DNA of 64,000 nucleotides, from assembly GCA_037128295.1 (NCBI GenBank), contig JBAXWR010000007.1, positions 1 to 64,000 on the forward strand, given 5' to 3'. A model generated the notes under the pieces. It saw nothing but the letters and a program-made list of their open reading frames with translations. It did no database searches and was not told where the DNA came from. How positions within the stretch are numbered: position 1 is the stretch's first letter; the number at the start of each line of letters is the position of its first letter. Positions 55,685 through 63,041 of this stretch are shown in pieces. The stretch is from JAAFHB01 sp037128295 (lineage in GTDB: Bacteria > Bacteroidota > Bacteroidia > Bacteroidales > Prolixibacteraceae). The position numbers were made by a program, and so were the translations under genes.

Positions 55685-56677
55685 TTAAACTCCTTCTATC
55701 ACTGCCTGGGCAAGGATGGTTTCACAGATTTCCATGGTTTTTAAAACATCACTGAAGGGGGAAGAGGTTTTTTCTTCACCTGCCAGGATGGAATTTATAA
55801 ATTCCATGCTCTTCTGCTGAAAACCTCCGTAAACAAATAACTCTGAACTACCTGCAACTTCTTTGGCATTAAATCTTTCCCCCGTTGTGTTGCCATCTGT
55901 GTACAGGAACCCTTCTTTCTCAGGATCAGCTTCGGCACAGATGCCTGGTGCGTGCATACTGACTCGAAAGATTCGTCTTCCTGAAGCCCAGTTGCCTACC
56001 ACGAAGCAGGTGGCTCCATTGTCAAAGTAAAGTGTTGACCCTATCCAGTTGATATCGGGAACCTGGATACGTCGGCAGCGCGATTCAATTTTTACCACCT
56101 CGCCGCCACAAACCCACCGGGCCGTGTCGATGGCATGGGTATAGTCGTCGAGCAACCTGTCACGGGCATCGAGCATGGGACGGATGTCACATTTGTAGAA
56201 CTCCACCACCGAATGGGTGATAGGTCCCCTGGCCAGGCAGACTTCCCGCATCTTGCCCAGCAGGGGGGAGGATCTGCGCTGGTGACAGACCTGCGTGATG
56301 CAACTGTTTTTCCTGGCGAGGTAATCCAGGAGCCGGGATTGGTGCAGGGTCATTCCCATCGGCTTTTCGATGAAGAGGTGAAAGCCGTTCTCCAGGCACC
56401 AGCACCAAATGCTGAACATCCTGTCGGGTGTTCCGATGGCATAGACCCCATCCGGTCGAAGGTCGGTCAGCATTTTGCGGTAATCATCCGGTCTCTTTGA
56501 GACATAGATGGTTTCGGGAGGGAGATGATATTTTGCTGCAGTGAGTTTGAGCTTTTCCTCGTCGAAGGCACAAATACCAACTATCTCCACCTCTTTCATG
56601 GCCGCCAGCGATGGATAATGGAAAATGTTGGCAAAATGGCCATTCCCGATCATACAAATTCTTACCACTTTTTGCAT
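55685..56677 (-). CDS. Gfo/Idh/MocA-family oxidoreductase (330 residues)
   Basis: A cytoplasmic NAD(P)-dependent sugar dehydrogenase. The Rossmann start is RICMIGNGHFANIFHYPSL (about 5-23). The family EKP motif is FIEKPMGMTL (Lys around 105), and LDDYTHAIDTARWVCGG holds the His-Asp pair expected in the active site. The C-terminal part is the usual alpha/beta dimerisation domain (STLYFDNGATCFVVGNWASG). No export signal is present, unlike the 453-residue relative upstream. It may oxidise a free sugar or a sugar derivative; the substrate is unknown. The DNA looks richer in G+C than the neighbouring hydrolase genes. It lies 62 bp after the next oxidoreductase gene. Confidence 0.88.
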   Translation of the reverse strand: MQKVVRICMIGNGHFANIFHYPSLAAMKEVEIVGICAFDEEKLKLTAAKYHLPPETIYVSKRPDDYRKMLTDLRPDGVYAIGTPDRMFSIWCWCLENGFHLFIEKPMGMTLHQSRLLDYLARKNSCITQVCHQRRSSPLLGKMREVCLARGPITHSVVEFYKCDIRPMLDARDRLLDDYTHAIDTARWVCGGEVVKIESRCRRIQVPDINWIGSTLYFDNGATCFVVGNWASGRRIFRVSMHAPGICAEADPEKEGFLYTDGNTTGERFNAKEVAGSSELFVYGGFQQKSMEFINSILAGEEKTSSPFSDVLKTMEICETILAQAVIEGV

Positions 56678-56739
56678 CTGTCAATGGTTTTGATTCTCTG
56701 TTGTTTTCTGAATTCCGATATTGGAACCGGCTAATTGGA

Positions 56740-57864
56740 TCAGTACCGACCATCAAAATCCTGACGGTCGTATTCGGGCAGCAAAGGGAATTTTACCGGT
56801 TTCCCATCTCTTTGGGAGCGGTAAATCGCTGTAAAGATTTCAACTGTCACACGCCCTTCCTCCCCGGATACCATAGGTTTCCTACCTTCGTTGATGGCAT
56901 CGATAAAGTCTTCGAACTGCAACTGAAAGAAATAATTCGCTGAATCGACACCGTTAAAGTAGTCTGAATCTTCCTTCACCCACTCCTTCAGTCGGTGTTC
57001 TTCGCCGGGAACTGTCCAGAGGTCATTGACAGGCGGTTCCAAAATACTGGTCATTCCGGCAATGAACATCGCTCCGCCATCGGTCTGGACGCCCACGGAG
57101 GCACCATTGCTGCCGTGTATGTGCACTTTCCCATAGATCCCGGGTTTCTGTGCGTTGCTGACCACGAGGTTCGCTACCGCTCCGTTTTTAAATTTCAGGA
57201 TCGCCAGGGCGGTATCCTCTACTTCGATGTAGGGATGGTTCAGGTTTTTCCAGGTGCCGTAGATCTCTTCGATCTCGCTGCCCATGAACCATTGTAGGAG
57301 ATCAAGTTGGTGTGGAGCCTGGTTGACCAGTACTCCTCCGCCCTCCTCTTTCCATTTGCCCCGCCAGGGATCGCTCTTGTAATAATCTTCGTTGCGCCAG
57401 CCAAACATGGCGACGGTTCCCAGGGCAGGTTTCCCGATCTTACCGGCATCGATGGCCGCCTTGAGCCGCAGGCAGGGGGCATAGAACCTGCGCTGGGAGA
57501 TGATCCCGATCTTCTTGCCGGTCTCCCTGGCCACTGCCAGCATGGCATCGCAATCTTCGAGAGATGAGGCGAGCGGTTTTTCGATCAGCACATTGGCGCC
57601 GGCCCTGAGTGCCTCTATCGTCGGTCCCGCATGGGCAGGGTGGGGGGTGCAGATAGTAACCATATCCAACTGTTCCCTTTGGATCATTTCCGTGATGCTG
57701 GTGTAGGGTTTTACCCCATACCTGGAGGCATATTCCGCGGCTTTTTTCGCGTCCCGGCTGTATATGGCTGTAAAGGAGGAGCCTGCAATGGCTTTCAATG
57801 CGGCGGCATGGATGCCGGTGACCTTACCGCAACCGATGATCCCTGTTTTAAAAATGCGTCTCAT
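56740..57864 (-). CDS. Gfo/Idh/MocA-family oxidoreductase (374 residues)
   Basis: A second cytoplasmic sugar dehydrogenase. It has the Rossmann fold FKTGIIGCGKVTGIHAAAL (about 6-24), VLIEKPLASSLEDC with the catalytic-site Lys, and GGGVLVNQAPHQLDLLQWFMG with the conserved His and Asp. The C-terminus ends with a family-typical helix (GRVTVEIFTAIYRSQRDGKPVKFPL). It resembles inositol/glucose-fructose type dehydrogenases more than the other two copies here do. It lies 12 bp from the alcohol dehydrogenase gene, so the two are co-transcribed and may act in sequence. G+C looks high. Confidence 0.9.
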   Translation of the reverse strand: MRRIFKTGIIGCGKVTGIHAAALKAIAGSSFTAIYSRDAKKAAEYASRYGVKPYTSITEMIQREQLDMVTICTPHPAHAGPTIEALRAGANVLIEKPLASSLEDCDAMLAVARETGKKIGIISQRRFYAPCLRLKAAIDAGKIGKPALGTVAMFGWRNEDYYKSDPWRGKWKEEGGGVLVNQAPHQLDLLQWFMGSEIEEIYGTWKNLNHPYIEVEDTALAILKFKNGAVANLVVSNAQKPGIYGKVHIHGSNGASVGVQTDGGAMFIAGMTSILEPPVNDLWTVPGEEHRLKEWVKEDSDYFNGVDSANYFFQLQFEDFIDAINEGRKPMVSGEEGRVTVEIFTAIYRSQRDGKPVKFPLLPEYDRQDFDGRY

Positions 57865-57876
57865 GGAGCAGAAATT

Positions 57877-58905
57877 TTATGGTTTAAGTATCACTTTTAG
57901 CAGCCCTTTCTCTTTATTATACAGCCTGTCGAACCAGGAGGCCCCTTCCGACAGGGGAGCCACTGCACTCATCATATCGTTCACGTTTACTTTTCTGCTT
58001 GAGATCAGGTCGAGAACTGCGGGATATTCGCCGTTGATGGCACAGGATCCTTTGACGGTCAGCTCTTTGGTGACCACCTTCTGGAGGGGGAGTTCAATCA
58101 TTGGTGACAAATTTCCGACCAATACCAAGGTCCCTCCCTTCCTTAAGCTCTCGACGGCTGTCTGAATAGTTGGGGTGATACCGACTGCCTCGAAGGCCAG
58201 ATCGGCGCCCCTATTACCGGTAAGATTCCTTATTTCGTTCGGGATATTGTCTGATGCAGCATTGAATACCTGATCAGCACCTGCCTGTTTGGCCATTTCC
58301 AGCTTTTCCGGGAGCATATCTACTGCAATCACCCTGCAGCCTGCCTGCTTCAGAAGCTGAATGATAAACAGCCCGATCATTCCTGAGCCAAAGACAACAG
58401 CTACATCATTAATTTTTGCACCGGAGAGGTTGATCGAATGCAAGGCAACCGCCACTGGTTCGACCATCGCAGCCTGTTCAAAGGAGACATTTTCAGGAAT
58501 TTTGTAGAGTATGTGACCGGGAACTGTTACGTATTGGGCGAAAGCCCCATCCCTTTTGAAATCACCGCAGGAGACACCCAGTACCATCCTGTTGTCGCTC
58601 AGGTTGTAATGTCCATTGCGGGTATACCAGTCGTCCAATCTGTAAATCGTCGAATCGAAGGTGACCCTGTCACCAATTTGCCAATCAGAGATGTTTTTGC
58701 CTGTTTCGACGATTATGCCGGAGGCCTCATGTCCCATGATGATGGGTGGAATCCTTCTTCCGGTGCTTCCATCCATCCCGTGGACATCGCTGCCGCAGAT
58801 GCCGACAGCTTTCACATTGATCAGTACCTCATCTCTCCCGAACTCTGGAGTCGGAACTTCCTTAAATTCAATTTTCTTGTATTCTGTTAATACTAAAGCC
58901 TTCAT
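57877..58905 (-). CDS. Zinc-type medium-chain alcohol/sugar dehydrogenase
   Basis: A 342-residue cytoplasmic MDR dehydrogenase of the sorbitol/threonine dehydrogenase type. The catalytic-zinc residues are visible: Cys37 in VGICGSDVHG and His59-Glu60 in MGHEASG. The nucleotide fold is VAVVFGSGMIGLFIIQLLKQAG. The structural-zinc lobe normally has four Cys (CxxCxxC...C); here the matching stretch (about 95-120, DSTIYRLDDWYTRNGHYN) has none, so that zinc is missing. EAVGI and the C-terminal helix fit the family. It probably interconverts an alcohol and keto group of a sugar. It is followed within 12 bp by a MocA-type gene. Confidence 0.88.
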   Translation of the reverse strand: MKALVLTEYKKIEFKEVPTPEFGRDEVLINVKAVGICGSDVHGMDGSTGRRIPPIIMGHEASGIIVETGKNISDWQIGDRVTFDSTIYRLDDWYTRNGHYNLSDNRMVLGVSCGDFKRDGAFAQYVTVPGHILYKIPENVSFEQAAMVEPVAVALHSINLSGAKINDVAVVFGSGMIGLFIIQLLKQAGCRVIAVDMLPEKLEMAKQAGADQVFNAASDNIPNEIRNLTGNRGADLAFEAVGITPTIQTAVESLRKGGTLVLVGNLSPMIELPLQKVVTKELTVKGSCAINGEYPAVLDLISSRKVNVNDMMSAVAPLSEGASWFDRLYNKEKGLLKVILKP

Positions 58906-58981
58906 ACTATTTTGTTTTTTAATTAGTTCACCATTCCTTTAATAAAATTTATTCAGTTATTATATTTCGCAATTACCATTT

Positions 58982-59719
58982 TTATGGTAATGAAGAAGAA
59001 ATTTGAAGATCTGTTCCATCTTTGAAATTCCTGACTTTTCGCCATTTCACTACCGCACCCTCGGTTTTCAAAGTTCCATAACACCCGTATTTGTGGTAGT
59101 TTTTTCCATCGTGGTTGGTCACTTTCTCGTTGTCGGGAAATTCAAGAACTTTTTTGTCATTGATATAGATAATGAACTTATTTCCAACATCTTCCTGTAG
59201 ATGGATTACATTGACTTTTACCTCTTTCCCATAACAGTTGGATATCACTCGTGGGGTGCCTTTGATTGGGAAATTTGCGATTCCTATCTCGCCCCCGTTG
59301 GCAGCATAGCCCCGCATCATCATCTGGGTAGCGCCTTCGTCACTTCCCCAAACCTGGAAAAGACTTTCGTCGTTGAGAGGCGGATAGAAAGTGACATAAC
59401 CTTCAAACTGACGGGAACCGGTTCCGTATTCGTTTTCCAACCTTATTTCAGAACGGTTGGCACGATTGTCATATAGCCTGAAAGTTTCTGTATCTGTTGA
59501 CGGATCGTATTCATAACCAGAACAAGGGGTAGGTGAACCAACTTCTGCCTTGGCCTTCCAATCAAAAGAGTACATCCCTTTTGGATGCCCCTTGTAGGCA
59601 AAATCGACAAGATGAATCTTTCTTGTCGGCTTGTATTCAATCCAGCCGTTGCCTATTTGAGCAAATGCAACGGTTGCGAATAACAGAAGGTAAATTGTTG
59701 GAAAAGTGTGTTGGAGCAT
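58982..59719 (-). CDS. Exported jelly-roll protein, polysaccharide-lyase-7-like
   Basis: A 245-residue protein with a signal peptide (FPTIYLLLFATVAFA), so it acts in the periplasm or outside. The pattern NRSEIRLENEY (about 107-117), followed by QFEGYVTFYPPLNDESLFQVWGS and later NYHKYGCYGTLKT, resembles the three strands of the PL7 alginate-lyase fold (RxEL/IR, QxH, YxKxGxY). The His of QxH is replaced (QVW) and the last motif is altered, so activity is uncertain. It could be a lyase of another family or a binding protein. A hairpin (58972-58991) overlaps the stop codon. It lies between the alcohol dehydrogenase and the concanavalin-like protein. Confidence 0.55.
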   Translation of the reverse strand: MLQHTFPTIYLLLFATVAFAQIGNGWIEYKPTRKIHLVDFAYKGHPKGMYSFDWKAKAEVGSPTPCSGYEYDPSTDTETFRLYDNRANRSEIRLENEYGTGSRQFEGYVTFYPPLNDESLFQVWGSDEGATQMMMRGYAANGGEIGIANFPIKGTPRVISNCYGKEVKVNVIHLQEDVGNKFIIYINDKKVLEFPDNEKVTNHDGKNYHKYGCYGTLKTEGAVVKWRKVRNFKDGTDLQISSSLP

Positions 59720-59845
59720 TTTTATACTGGGAATTATTATTGAATGGTTTGGATTTATAATTACCTATCGGTAAATTTATATTAAAATTTCCATCGATGA
59801 AGGGATAGTGTAGTCAGCTTATTCATTTCATTGTGGCAGAGCATT

Positions 59846-60586
59846 TCAGTCAGGATCTGAGATTACTTCATAAACCCTGAAATTGCGTAACTCATGCTTA
59901 CAGGTACCCACTCCGAGTGAGATGGAGTTTTTGGGAATCCCGAATAAATCATGATAACCGCAAACTGTAACCCCATTGCAGCTTGCCCTGGCATGGTTGC
60001 CAATTAGCTCAAGACGGAGGGTGTACCATTTGTCTGGTTGAAAGGACACCATAAGGGTATCCACAGTCGTAATAACACCTGGTTTCCATTCATCGTGTTC
60101 GAGCACCATTCCAAGAGCACGTCCTTTGTTGTTTGAATTTGCCCAGACTGAAGCCGCATAAGCACGGGGATTTAGCTCCGTATTGGCTGCAGAGATGCGA
60201 CAAGCCGCCCATTTTCCCTCCTCCTTCTGGAACCGGAAATCTACTTCAATTACGGCATCACCAAATGAACCTTGATAGACCAATACAGGCATGTGACCGG
60301 TTTCCCAAACACTTCGGACCCCGTTCCCACTTTTTTCCCATTTGGCATGGCCGGCTTTTACACTCCAACCTTCAGCAACCAGTTGATATTCCTTTGTATA
60401 TTCTGCAGGATTTTTAAAATTATCTTCAAAAAGCAACTTCCCTTTGGTAGGCAAGCCAGAACCGGGTTTCCTGGCTGAAGTATTTTTTACTGCCGGTTTT
60501 GTAATCGTGGTCTGGGCATTTATTAGCAGGTTGCCAGAACAGAATGCAATTATTAAAACGAGTAACCTGAAGTGAATTTTTCGCAT
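59846..60586 (-). CDS. Exported concanavalin-like protein, possibly DUF1080-type
   Basis: A secreted protein of 246 residues from the ATG at 60586, which opens a signal peptide (FRLLVLIIAFCSGNLLINA). An upstream ATG at 60622 overlaps the stop of the aldo/keto reductase gene (ATGA) and would add 12 residues; translational coupling makes that start possible too. The mature part is beta-rich: KLLFEDNFKNPAEYTKE, GSFGDAVIEVDFRFQKE, KWYTLRLELIGNHARASCNG and a C-terminal ELRNFRVYEV strand, which together resemble the laminin-G/DUF1080 type of sandwich. DUF1080 proteins hydrolyse 3-keto-glycosides in some pathways, which would fit the neighbouring dehydrogenases, but the similarity is only general. 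Confidence 0.6.
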   Translation of the reverse strand: MRKIHFRLLVLIIAFCSGNLLINAQTTITKPAVKNTSARKPGSGLPTKGKLLFEDNFKNPAEYTKEYQLVAEGWSVKAGHAKWEKSGNGVRSVWETGHMPVLVYQGSFGDAVIEVDFRFQKEEGKWAACRISAANTELNPRAYAASVWANSNNKGRALGMVLEHDEWKPGVITTVDTLMVSFQPDKWYTLRLELIGNHARASCNGVTVCGYHDLFGIPKNSISLGVGTCKHELRNFRVYEVISDPD

Positions 60587-60618
60587 GTCTTTAATCAGTA
60601 TGGCAGATACAATATTAT

Positions 60619-61665
60619 TCATTTCGTACGGTCATTTTCAGCACTCTCATAATAATCGAAATGGTTGCCAAGTTTCTCCATGACAGGCAGTGAAACGAGG
60701 TCGAGCCGGGCTTTGATCTCCTTGTCCAGCGGAGTTTGGACTGCCTTCACATTGGCCTCCAGCTCCCTGGCATTCCTGGATCCCACGAGGGTACAGGTGA
60801 TGGCAGGATTTTCGAGGATCCATTTGACGGCAATTTCGGCCATGGTCAACCCGGATTCCTTGCAGATCTTCCTGATCCAATTCAGTACTTCGTTAGTCTC
60901 CGCTTCGGCTCCTGCCTCCCCGTGCCTGCACTCTTTCGTGCTTTGGCAGTTGAAGTGGCGGGTACGGCGCTGCCAAACCGGTACATCCATCAGGGTGGGA
61001 TAGATGTCTGCCAGTATCCCCTGCAACAGTGCCATGTAGCCGATCACTCCGATGCCATTTTCCTGGCAAACAGGAAGCGTATAGTACTCAATCGCCCTGC
61101 AGAGCAGGTTGTAGGGGAGTTCGTTGACGGCAATTTCAGCCATTGACAGGTGCTCCAGTCGGTTGTTGCTGAAATTGCTGACCCCGTAATGCCTGATTTT
61201 CCCGCTCTGTTTCAAAAGGCGCAGGGTTTCGAGCGCTTCTTCTATTTCAGGCGGATTTTGAATGATGCGGCTATCCCGGGTAAAATGCCTGATGGAATGG
61301 GGATGGATGGGCCAGTGGATCATGTAGAGATCGATGTAATCTGTGCCGAGCCGACGTAGAGATGCCTCGCAATGTTCGATCAAAGTTGACTTGTAACAGT
61401 TGGAAGGACTGACTTTCGTACCAATCAGCAGCTTATCCCGTGGGATACCTCGCATTGCCTCCCCGAGGGATGATTCGCTCCTGCCTTCGTTGTAAGCTTC
61501 TGCCGTATCAAAGTAGTTGATTCCCAGATTGACCGATTCATGAACGACGCTGTTTACATCCTTCTGGTTCTGGTCTCCCCAGTATTCGCCACCACCGAAG
61601 GTCCAGCAGCCGGTTCCCAGCACAGACAATTCGAGTCCGGAGTTTTTGCAAAGTCTTTTTTCCAT
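60619..61665 (-). CDS. Aldo/keto reductase
   Basis: A 348-residue cytoplasmic NADP-dependent reductase. All four catalytic residues can be seen: Asp53 and Tyr58 in FDTAEAYNEG, Lys84 in IGTKVS and His117 in YMIHWPIHP. The barrel has VGSRNARELEANVKAVQTPL near the end, the usual cofactor phosphate-binding stretch. A Cys-containing insert (HFNCQSTKECRHGEAG, about 240-255) is present. It lies 2 bp after the upstream MocA-type gene and overlaps the alternative start of the next gene, so it is in the operon. It may reduce a keto-sugar or aldehyde; the substrate is unknown. Confidence 0.9.
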   Translation of the reverse strand: MEKRLCKNSGLELSVLGTGCWTFGGGEYWGDQNQKDVNSVVHESVNLGINYFDTAEAYNEGRSESSLGEAMRGIPRDKLLIGTKVSPSNCYKSTLIEHCEASLRRLGTDYIDLYMIHWPIHPHSIRHFTRDSRIIQNPPEIEEALETLRLLKQSGKIRHYGVSNFSNNRLEHLSMAEIAVNELPYNLLCRAIEYYTLPVCQENGIGVIGYMALLQGILADIYPTLMDVPVWQRRTRHFNCQSTKECRHGEAGAEAETNEVLNWIRKICKESGLTMAEIAVKWILENPAITCTLVGSRNARELEANVKAVQTPLDKEIKARLDLVSLPVMEKLGNHFDYYESAENDRTK

Positions 61666-61667
61666 TA

Positions 61668-63029
61668 TTATACTTTTTCCGGCATTCTGTAGTTATCCCG
61701 GTAGGATGTCTTGAGCAATTTGTTGGCTTCCTCGTTGCCTACAAACCGCTCAGTTTTCCCATCGAAGAAGAGTTGCTTGTTTCCGACACGGTAGCAAATG
61801 TTGCCAAGGTGGATCAATGTTGCACTCAGCTGTCCCTGTTCTGCGGTACCATTTGGTTCTTTTCGCGTTCTGAGTGATTCAATGAAGTTCTTTTGGTGGT
61901 CTGCATCCGGGAAAATACCCTTGTCCTGCGCAATAATTTTGGAATCTTCCCTTTTTACCTGCCATCCTCCACCGTGTCGTCCGAGGTACATCAAACCTTC
62001 GGTCCCATATATTTCTGTTCTACAGGCATAGGTCCTCCAATCGGGGAACTCCGTAAGACTCATTCTAATGCTTTGAGGGGCTTTTTTCATGTAATTTGTG
62101 GATGTTCCACTATCGCAAGTGAGGGTAAATTTCCCAAAATCATAAGTGATAGTTTGAAATTCAGGCGTTTCCCTTTTAGAACCGAAGGCAAAATTTCCAC
62201 CCCACCCATAAACAGACTTTGGATGACCCGGATCTCCCAGTACAAACCGTGCCAAATCCAGCACATGGCTGGCATCGTCTGCCAGAATTCCACCGCTATA
62301 TGCCCAATAATTGTTCCAGCCGCCACGGGATTCCATATCATGCATACCCGGATTGTATGGCACTAAAGGTGCAGGCCCGAGCCATGCATCCCAGTTTAAT
62401 CCGCTGGGAACGGCCGTGTCGGGTTTTGCCGTCCATTTCCCGCCACCAAGCATATTGTAGGATTTGACGGCAACGACTTGTCCCAGTTTTCCACTTTTAA
62501 TGTATTCACGCGCTGAGAAGGCGTAAGGGGCACTTCGGTTTTGAAAGCCAATCTGAACAATCCGCTTGTACTTTTCGGCGGCTTCCACCATCTTTCGACC
62601 TTCCCAAATATTGATGGATGGATTCTTCTCCACATAGACATCTTTTCCTGCCTGACAAGCCCAGACAGTTGCCAGAGAATGCCAGTGTTCCGGGGTCGAG
62701 ATCCAGACTGCATCCACATCCTTGTCGTCGAACACCTCTTTCATGTTCCTGGAACGTTGTGTCTTGTAGCCTAACTCCTTCTCAATGGCAGCCATGGCTT
62801 TCTCTGCCTTCCAGTCGTTTACATCGCAGACTGTTTTGATCACCACATTCGCGTTGATCTTGCAGGTATTGATGATGGTACCAAGGCCCCTGCTACCGGA
62901 ACCGATAATGGCTAGTACAATTTTGTCATTGGCCCCCAGCACAGAAGAGGCAAACGGTACATTTGATGCTGCCAGTGAAATACCAGCAGATCCAATTAAG
63001 GCTGATCCGATGAAATTGCGTCTTTTCAT
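61668..63029 (-). CDS. Gfo/Idh/MocA-family oxidoreductase with Tat-type signal
   Basis: A 453-residue dehydrogenase exported in folded form: the N-terminus MKRRNFIGSALIGSAGISLAA has the twin arginine and hydrophobic run of a Tat signal, so it probably carries its NAD(P) cofactor into the periplasm. The Rossmann part is VLAIIGSGSRGLGTIIN, the EKP-like motif is DVYVEKNPSINIWEGR (Asn in place of the usual branch), and GWNNYWAYSGGILADDASHVLDLARF is the active-site region with His and Asp. Family members with this export signal are common in planctomycete and Bacteroidota sugar clusters. It lies 12 bp after the ThuA-type gene. A periplasmic oxidation of a glycoside is possible. Confidence 0.9.
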   Translation of the reverse strand: MKRRNFIGSALIGSAGISLAASNVPFASSVLGANDKIVLAIIGSGSRGLGTIINTCKINANVVIKTVCDVNDWKAEKAMAAIEKELGYKTQRSRNMKEVFDDKDVDAVWISTPEHWHSLATVWACQAGKDVYVEKNPSINIWEGRKMVEAAEKYKRIVQIGFQNRSAPYAFSAREYIKSGKLGQVVAVKSYNMLGGGKWTAKPDTAVPSGLNWDAWLGPAPLVPYNPGMHDMESRGGWNNYWAYSGGILADDASHVLDLARFVLGDPGHPKSVYGWGGNFAFGSKRETPEFQTITYDFGKFTLTCDSGTSTNYMKKAPQSIRMSLTEFPDWRTYACRTEIYGTEGLMYLGRHGGGWQVKREDSKIIAQDKGIFPDADHQKNFIESLRTRKEPNGTAEQGQLSATLIHLGNICYRVGNKQLFFDGKTERFVGNEEANKLLKTSYRDNYRMPEKV

Positions 63030-63041
63030 ACTAATTTATCT

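Noticed and set aside
56135..56500. 121-residue plus-strand ORF in a G+C-rich stretch
   Set aside because: High G+C opens all frames here; the minus-strand dehydrogenase has clear family motifs.
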